A program made the position numbers and the translations under genes. The notes under the pieces were generated by a model. That model searched no databases. It was not told where the DNA came from and saw nothing but the letters and a program-made list of their open reading frames with translations. Shown piece by piece: positions 18,254 through 22,094 of a stretch of DNA of 22,094 nucleotides. This DNA is from a virus. The stretch covers positions 1-22,094 of the IMG/VR virus record IMGVR_UViG_3300033145_000026; one strand, given 5' to 3'. The number at the start of each line of letters is the position of its first letter. Positions within the stretch are counted from its first letter, which is position 1.

Positions 18254-20940
18254 TGCCTGGACAAACTTTAGATTTAGGAAATTTGTTAGTTCATCTTAGA
18301 ATGGACGCTTCTCAGTATTTAGCAATGTTAAAAACTGCTGAAGCAAAAATGAAGTTCACTGCTCAAAGGATGACACAGATTGGGACTCAACTTTCTTTAA
18401 GAGTTACTGTCCCTTTGGTTGCTATGGGTACTGCTTCAACAAAAGCGTTTGCTAATTTTGATGATGCTATGACTAAATCTCTTGCAATTATGAGCGGGAT
18501 TACTCCAGTCATTAGGCAAGAAATGGAAAGTCTTGCTTTAACGATGTCTGAACAAAGTGTAACCTCAGCAAAAGATTTAGCTAAATCATATTTCTTCTTA
18601 GCATCTGCGGGATTAGATGCTGCTCAATCTATGGCTGCTCTTGGGGCAGTAAATCAGTTTGCTATTGCAGGAGCTTTTGACATGGCAACTGCTACTGACT
18701 TAGCAACTGATGCTCAGAGTGCTTTGGGATTAACAGTCAAAGATGCTCAGCAGAACTTAGTAAATATGACCAGAGTTACAGATGTCTTAGTTGGAGCTAA
18801 CACTTTAGCGAATGCTACTACTGAACAATTTTCTTTAGCATTAACTTCTCAGGCTGGTCCTGCGATGAAAGCCTATGGTATAGAGCTTGAAGAAGGAGTT
18901 GCTGTATTAGCTGCTTTTGCTGACCAAGGAATCAAAGCTCAGAATGCTGGAAATCTGTTTAGTAGGATGCTCCGGTTAATGACAAAAGGATTTATGGATA
19001 ATCGTACTGCTTGGAAAAGATTAAACATAAATATTTTTGATTCAACAGGTGCATTGAAGCCAATGAGCAACATTGTTGGAGATTTATCTAATGCTTTAGG
19101 TGCTATGTCAACAAGACAAAAGATTGCTACTCTTGATATGCTTGGATTTCAAGCTCGTTCCCAACAAGCAATTTTACCCTTGCTTGGAATGGGAGATGCC
19201 ATAGCAAAGTATAAAATACAATTAGAAGATATGGGAGGTATTACAAGAGAGGTTTCTGAGAAGCAAATGAAATCTTTTAGCTCCCAAATGAAAATTCTTA
19301 AGAATCAGATTGTGGCTGTAGGTATAGAGATTGGTACAATATTAGCTCCACACATTACGAAGCTTAATGAGAAAATTAAGAAACTTATTATAAGTTGGAA
19401 GGAGCTTGATAAAATAACTAAAGAATGGGTGATTGGTATTGCTGCTGCTGCTGCAATAATAGGACCAGCTTTGATTGTGATTGGAGCTCTTATTAAATTA
19501 GTTTTATTTATGAAAGGTGCTGTAATTGCTGTCGCTGCTGCTTGGACTTTTTTATTAAATGCTTTTATGCAATTTGTTGTTTTCCATCCTATCGTTGCTT
19601 TGTTTGTTATCTTAATAGCCAGAATTACTCAGTTGGCTTTTCGTTATAATAAGTTGCGAGCAGAGTTTATAAGACTTAATGGTAAGTTGATTGAGTCAAA
19701 TGAGTTATTGAAAAAACATAAAAAGATATGGGATGAAATTGCTACCACTTTAGAGCAGACTTTTAAAGGTAGAATAATTACTCGTCAAATAGAGGTAATT
19801 CAAAAACAATTAAAGCAGAAATTAGATGAGTTGAAACTTCTTAAAGAAGATTTTGATAAACTGAACTTTGTTGATAAGTGGATACAAGCACCAGCAAGAA
19901 AATCAATTATAAATCGATTGACCTTAGAAATTGCTCAATTGGAACGTGTTTTAGAAAGTCTTAGTACACGAGGAGAAGCAGAAGCCGGAAGAATAGAAAC
20001 CGAATTTGTTGGCCCTCCTCTTCCAGAAGGCTTTGGGGAAAAGCCTGAAGGATTATTTGATACTGAAGCATTTGATAAGAAGCTTCAGGAATGGGTGGAT
20101 GGTGCTAAAAATGTTAGCGAGAATATCGCAGATGCATTTACAAGTGGACTTGATAGATTGAGCCAAGGTATAACTGATATGCTATGGCAAGGTGAAGTAG
20201 ATTTCAGAGCAATCCTTGATTCTATTGCTAAAGAAGTTGTTAATCAATTGATACGTTCTCAAGTTGCTGCAATGACTGGAGCTGCTTTTGGTCTTGGTGA
20301 AGCAGCAGCAGATGGAGGACAAGATACTGCAAATGCTCTTATGGAACAAGAAGCTGCTTTAGTAAATGAATCAGCAGCATTAACAAATCAAGCAGCAGCT
20401 ATTACAGGACAAGGAACATCATTAGTAAACCAAGCTAATTCTCTTATGGATCAGGCGACTGGTTTAGTAGTACAAGCAGCGTCTGCGATAAATCAAACTG
20501 CTGGTGGAACAATGACAACTGCTGCAGGAATTATGGAAGCTGCTGCTGCACAGATGATCATAGCGGCTAATATAAATGCTGGTGCTTCAGTTGCTGGTGG
20601 AGTAGGTCATGGGGGAGGGATGGTTGGAAGCATTTCAAATACAAGAGTTGTTCCTGCCAGTACGTTTGTAGGAGCACCAAGATTTCATCAAGGATTAGCG
20701 GATGATGAGTTTGCTATGATAGCTCAAAGAGGGGAAGTTATTTTGAGCAAAGATAATGTTGCAGAATTAAAACGTGGAGCAGGAGAAGAATCTGGAGGCG
20801 GAACTGTTGTTAATAATTTTCATATGAGTGCTATTGATGGTAGAAGCTTAGCAAAACTCTTTAAGGATATGAGGAGACAAATTGCCAGTGGACAACAAGT
20901 TGCAAGTAGAGAAAATAATGCTATTAGGAGAAACCGCTAA
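18253..20940 (+). CDS. Tape measure protein (tail length)
   Basis: An 895-residue protein that sets tail length and is ejected with the DNA. Residues 1-370 match the TP901-type minor tail domain: Leu-Arg-Met-Asp-Ala-Ser-Gln-Tyr, then a Phe-Ala-Asn-Phe-Asp-Asp-Ala-Met block, Ser-Tyr-Phe-Phe-Leu-Ala-Ser-Ala-Gly-Leu-Asp-Ala-Ala and Gln-Ala-Gly-Pro-Ala. Residues 392-463 hold about three hydrophobic spans, as usual for pore-forming parts. Coiled-coil follows (about 480-600). Residues 695-771 are 11 heptads with Ala-Leu-x-Asn-Gln-Ala-like units. The C-terminal end has a Gly/Val-rich His-containing segment. Start overlaps the T stop (TAATG). No lysozyme domain was seen. At about 1.5 angstroms per residue, tail length would be roughly 130 nm. 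Confidence 0.95.
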   Translation: MPGQTLDLGNLLVHLRMDASQYLAMLKTAEAKMKFTAQRMTQIGTQLSLRVTVPLVAMGTASTKAFANFDDAMTKSLAIMSGITPVIRQEMESLALTMSEQSVTSAKDLAKSYFFLASAGLDAAQSMAALGAVNQFAIAGAFDMATATDLATDAQSALGLTVKDAQQNLVNMTRVTDVLVGANTLANATTEQFSLALTSQAGPAMKAYGIELEEGVAVLAAFADQGIKAQNAGNLFSRMLRLMTKGFMDNRTAWKRLNINIFDSTGALKPMSNIVGDLSNALGAMSTRQKIATLDMLGFQARSQQAILPLLGMGDAIAKYKIQLEDMGGITREVSEKQMKSFSSQMKILKNQIVAVGIEIGTILAPHITKLNEKIKKLIISWKELDKITKEWVIGIAAAAAIIGPALIVIGALIKLVLFMKGAVIAVAAAWTFLLNAFMQFVVFHPIVALFVILIARITQLAFRYNKLRAEFIRLNGKLIESNELLKKHKKIWDEIATTLEQTFKGRIITRQIEVIQKQLKQKLDELKLLKEDFDKLNFVDKWIQAPARKSIINRLTLEIAQLERVLESLSTRGEAEAGRIETEFVGPPLPEGFGEKPEGLFDTEAFDKKLQEWVDGAKNVSENIADAFTSGLDRLSQGITDMLWQGEVDFRAILDSIAKEVVNQLIRSQVAAMTGAAFGLGEAAADGGQDTANALMEQEAALVNESAALTNQAAAITGQGTSLVNQANSLMDQATGLVVQAASAINQTAGGTMTTAAGIMEAAAAQMIIAANINAGASVAGGVGHGGGMVGSISNTRVVPASTFVGAPRFHQGLADDEFAMIAQRGEVILSKDNVAELKRGAGEESGGGTVVNNFHMSAIDGRSLAKLFKDMRRQIASGQQVASRENNAIRRNR
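20335..20565 (+). repeat. Eleven heptad repeats in the tape measure
   Basis: Residues 695-771 run as 11 seven-residue units; several keep Leu at position 2, Asn or Gly at 4, Gln at 5 and Ala at 6. The nucleotide copies are diverged. A long amphipathic helix or bundle is likely, in the C-terminal part of the protein. Confidence 0.65.
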
Positions 20941-21593
20941 TGGTGATTTCAGCAATAGTGATAAATAATTTTGTAAAGGATGCTTCTTATGGGCATTTTG
21001 ACGAACAAGCTCCTCTACGAAAATCATGGAATTGGAGAACAGATGTTATTGCTTATGATAATGGAAAGGAACAAAGGAACCAAATTTTAGAACGACCAAT
21101 AAGGACTTGGCCTATAAATTGGTTATGGATGGATGAGGCTGCAAGAGATAAGTTGATTGAAATTTCTTTAAGGGCAAAAGGACAAGCATTGACTTTTCTA
21201 TATCATGATCTTGATGATGATATTGTTACTTTTACTGATTGGGATTTTACATTAACGACTGGGGATTTAACTACTCAACTTCAACAAACTTATTATAAAA
21301 GTGAAGACGAGGAGTGGACTGAAAATAGAACAAAGATACAACCATCTTCTGAATATCCTCCAACAATAAGTATTGATGGAACCCCAAAAACAGAGGGAGT
21401 TGATTTTACTTTAGACGATACTACTGGTCTTATTACTTGGACAGGACATACTCCGAATACTGGTGAAGTGGTTACTGCTGATTTTAAATTCTATTTTCCA
21501 GTAAGATTATTTTCAGATGTTCATGTTGATATACAACATCAGATTGGATTTTGGGAAGGTCAAGATTTAATTATAGTAGAGGATATCAGCTAA
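20940..21593 (+). CDS. Tail-tip protein, DUF2460-like
   Basis: A 217-residue protein starting at a TAATG overlap with the tape measure. It fits the DUF2460 family of siphophages and gene transfer agents: Trp-Arg-Thr-Asp-Val-Ile near residue 33, a Gln-Arg-Asn-Gln-Ile-Leu-Glu-Arg-Pro-Ile strand, a Leu-Tyr-His-Asp-Leu-Asp-Asp-Asp turn, then a Gly-Val-Asp-Phe-Thr-Leu-Asp hairpin with Thr-Gly-Leu-Ile-Thr-Trp-Thr-Gly and a final Phe-Tyr-Phe-Pro-Val-Arg strand. In gene transfer agents the protein forms the distal tail ring. The following gene is of the DUF2163 family, its usual neighbour. No defect is seen. Confidence 0.85.
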   Translation: MVISAIVINNFVKDASYGHFDEQAPLRKSWNWRTDVIAYDNGKEQRNQILERPIRTWPINWLWMDEAARDKLIEISLRAKGQALTFLYHDLDDDIVTFTDWDFTLTTGDLTTQLQQTYYKSEDEEWTENRTKIQPSSEYPPTISIDGTPKTEGVDFTLDDTTGLITWTGHTPNTGEVVTADFKFYFPVRLFSDVHVDIQHQIGFWEGQDLIIVEDIS

Positions 21594-22094
21594 TGCTTTC
21601 TCCGAATCAAAATTTTATAGATGCTATTGCAGAACCTGAGCTAAAGATTGCTGAGATTTACGATTTTACTTTTGCTTGTGGAACTGTGTTTAGGTATACA
21701 AGTCACAGTAAAGATTTGATTTGGAATGCAGGTGATGATACTTATTCAGCGGTGGTTATATCAAGAAGCCCAATTTCTTCACATATTGATATGGAGGTTG
21801 ATGAAGTTGAAATTCATCTTGGAAATATATCTGGGGATTTCTATGATAAGGTTCAAAATAATACATTGAATCTTATTAAAGTTGTTATAAAGAGGATCCT
21901 TTGGAATGAATCTTATGCTTCTGATATGGAGATTATTCGTTTCGTAGGAACAGGGGATCCTGAATTTGATAGAAGAGAATTAGTTTTAACCTGCAAATCA
22001 GTTCTTGATTCTTTAAACATTCAAGTTCCGAGGGATATTTGGCAGGAGTCCTGTAATAAAACTTTATTTGATACTGATTGTAGTTTAACCCAGA
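21593..22094 (+). CDS. Tail-tip hub protein, DUF2163-like (partial)
   Basis: ATG 21593 overlaps the previous stop (TAATG). The frame stays open to the window edge, giving the first 167 residues. The pattern fits DUF2163 hub proteins: an N-terminal Ala-Glu-Ile-Tyr-Asp-Phe-Thr strand followed by Thr-Val-Phe-Arg-Tyr-Thr, a segment with Val-Asp-Glu-Val-Glu-Ile-His-Leu, Arg-Phe-Val-Gly-Thr-Gly, then Val-Pro-Arg-Asp-Ile-Trp and Ser-Cys-Asn-Lys-Thr-Leu-Phe-Asp-Thr-Asp-Cys. That last Cys-Asn ... Asp-x-Asp-Cys block is the family's usual signature. In related tails it precedes an NlpC/P60 peptidase, which would lie outside the window. Confidence 0.85.
   Translation, partial: MLSPNQNFIDAIAEPELKIAEIYDFTFACGTVFRYTSHSKDLIWNAGDDTYSAVVISRSPISSHIDMEVDEVEIHLGNISGDFYDKVQNNTLNLIKVVIKRILWNESYASDMEIIRFVGTGDPEFDRRELVLTCKSVLDSLNIQVPRDIWQESCNKTLFDTDCSLTQ

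Noticed and set aside
1-22094. CRISPR array, insertion sequence, integrase or antiphage-defence gene
   Set aside because: No direct-repeat array, inverted-repeat ends, transposase or recombinase motifs were recognised in any frame.

Overview
The window is the late (virion) half of a tailed phage or prophage genome, read entirely on the + strand. It is AT-rich with short intergenic gaps, uses TGA as a stop, and many genes are joined by TAATG or ATGA overlaps. No integrase, tRNA, rRNA, CRISPR array or clear host gene is seen, so the host cannot be named. A predicted lipoprotein and the DUF2460/DUF2163 tail-tip pair fit a Gram-negative host, but this is weak inference. The long tape measure protein, with a tail tube protein and a frameshifted chaperone but no sheath gene, points to a siphovirus.

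Layout. 1-93 is the end of an unknown gene. 94-335 is AT-rich and regulatory-looking. 336-869 encodes a zinc-ribbon/HTH protein. A promoter-like element (896-924) precedes the packaging and head genes: small terminase, large terminase, portal, two small ORFs, a MuF head protein fused to a predicted ADP-ribosyltransferase, a protease-scaffold, a decoration protein and the major capsid protein (967-9445). Next comes an accessory stretch (9477-11432): a small virion-like protein, an MptE/DUF115-like protein, a lipoprotein and a permuted NlpC/P60-type peptidase. The neck genes follow (11435-12863: connector, single-TM protein, stopper, gp10-like), then a second accessory stretch (12863-16122) with a fibre-like protein, a small GT-A-like protein, two small proteins and a second fibre-like protein. 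The tail module runs 16122-22094: two tandem tail-terminator paralogues, tail tube, G/GT chaperones with a -1 frameshift site, tape measure, DUF2460 and the start of a DUF2163 protein, cut by the window edge.

How it works together. Terminase would pack DNA through the portal into a procapsid built from the major capsid protein on the scaffold and matured by the protease. Connector, stopper and gp10-like proteins would close the head. Chaperones, tape measure, tube and terminator would build the tail. The strong ribosome binding site GAAAGG precedes mainly virion-component genes and also an internal ATG in the protease gene, suggesting a separately made scaffold.

Most notable are the MuF-ADP-ribosyltransferase fusion (a candidate virion-carried toxin), the well-formed -1 frameshift site, the probable internal scaffold start, the duplicated tail terminator, and two islands of surface- or sugar-related genes inside the morphogenesis operon.
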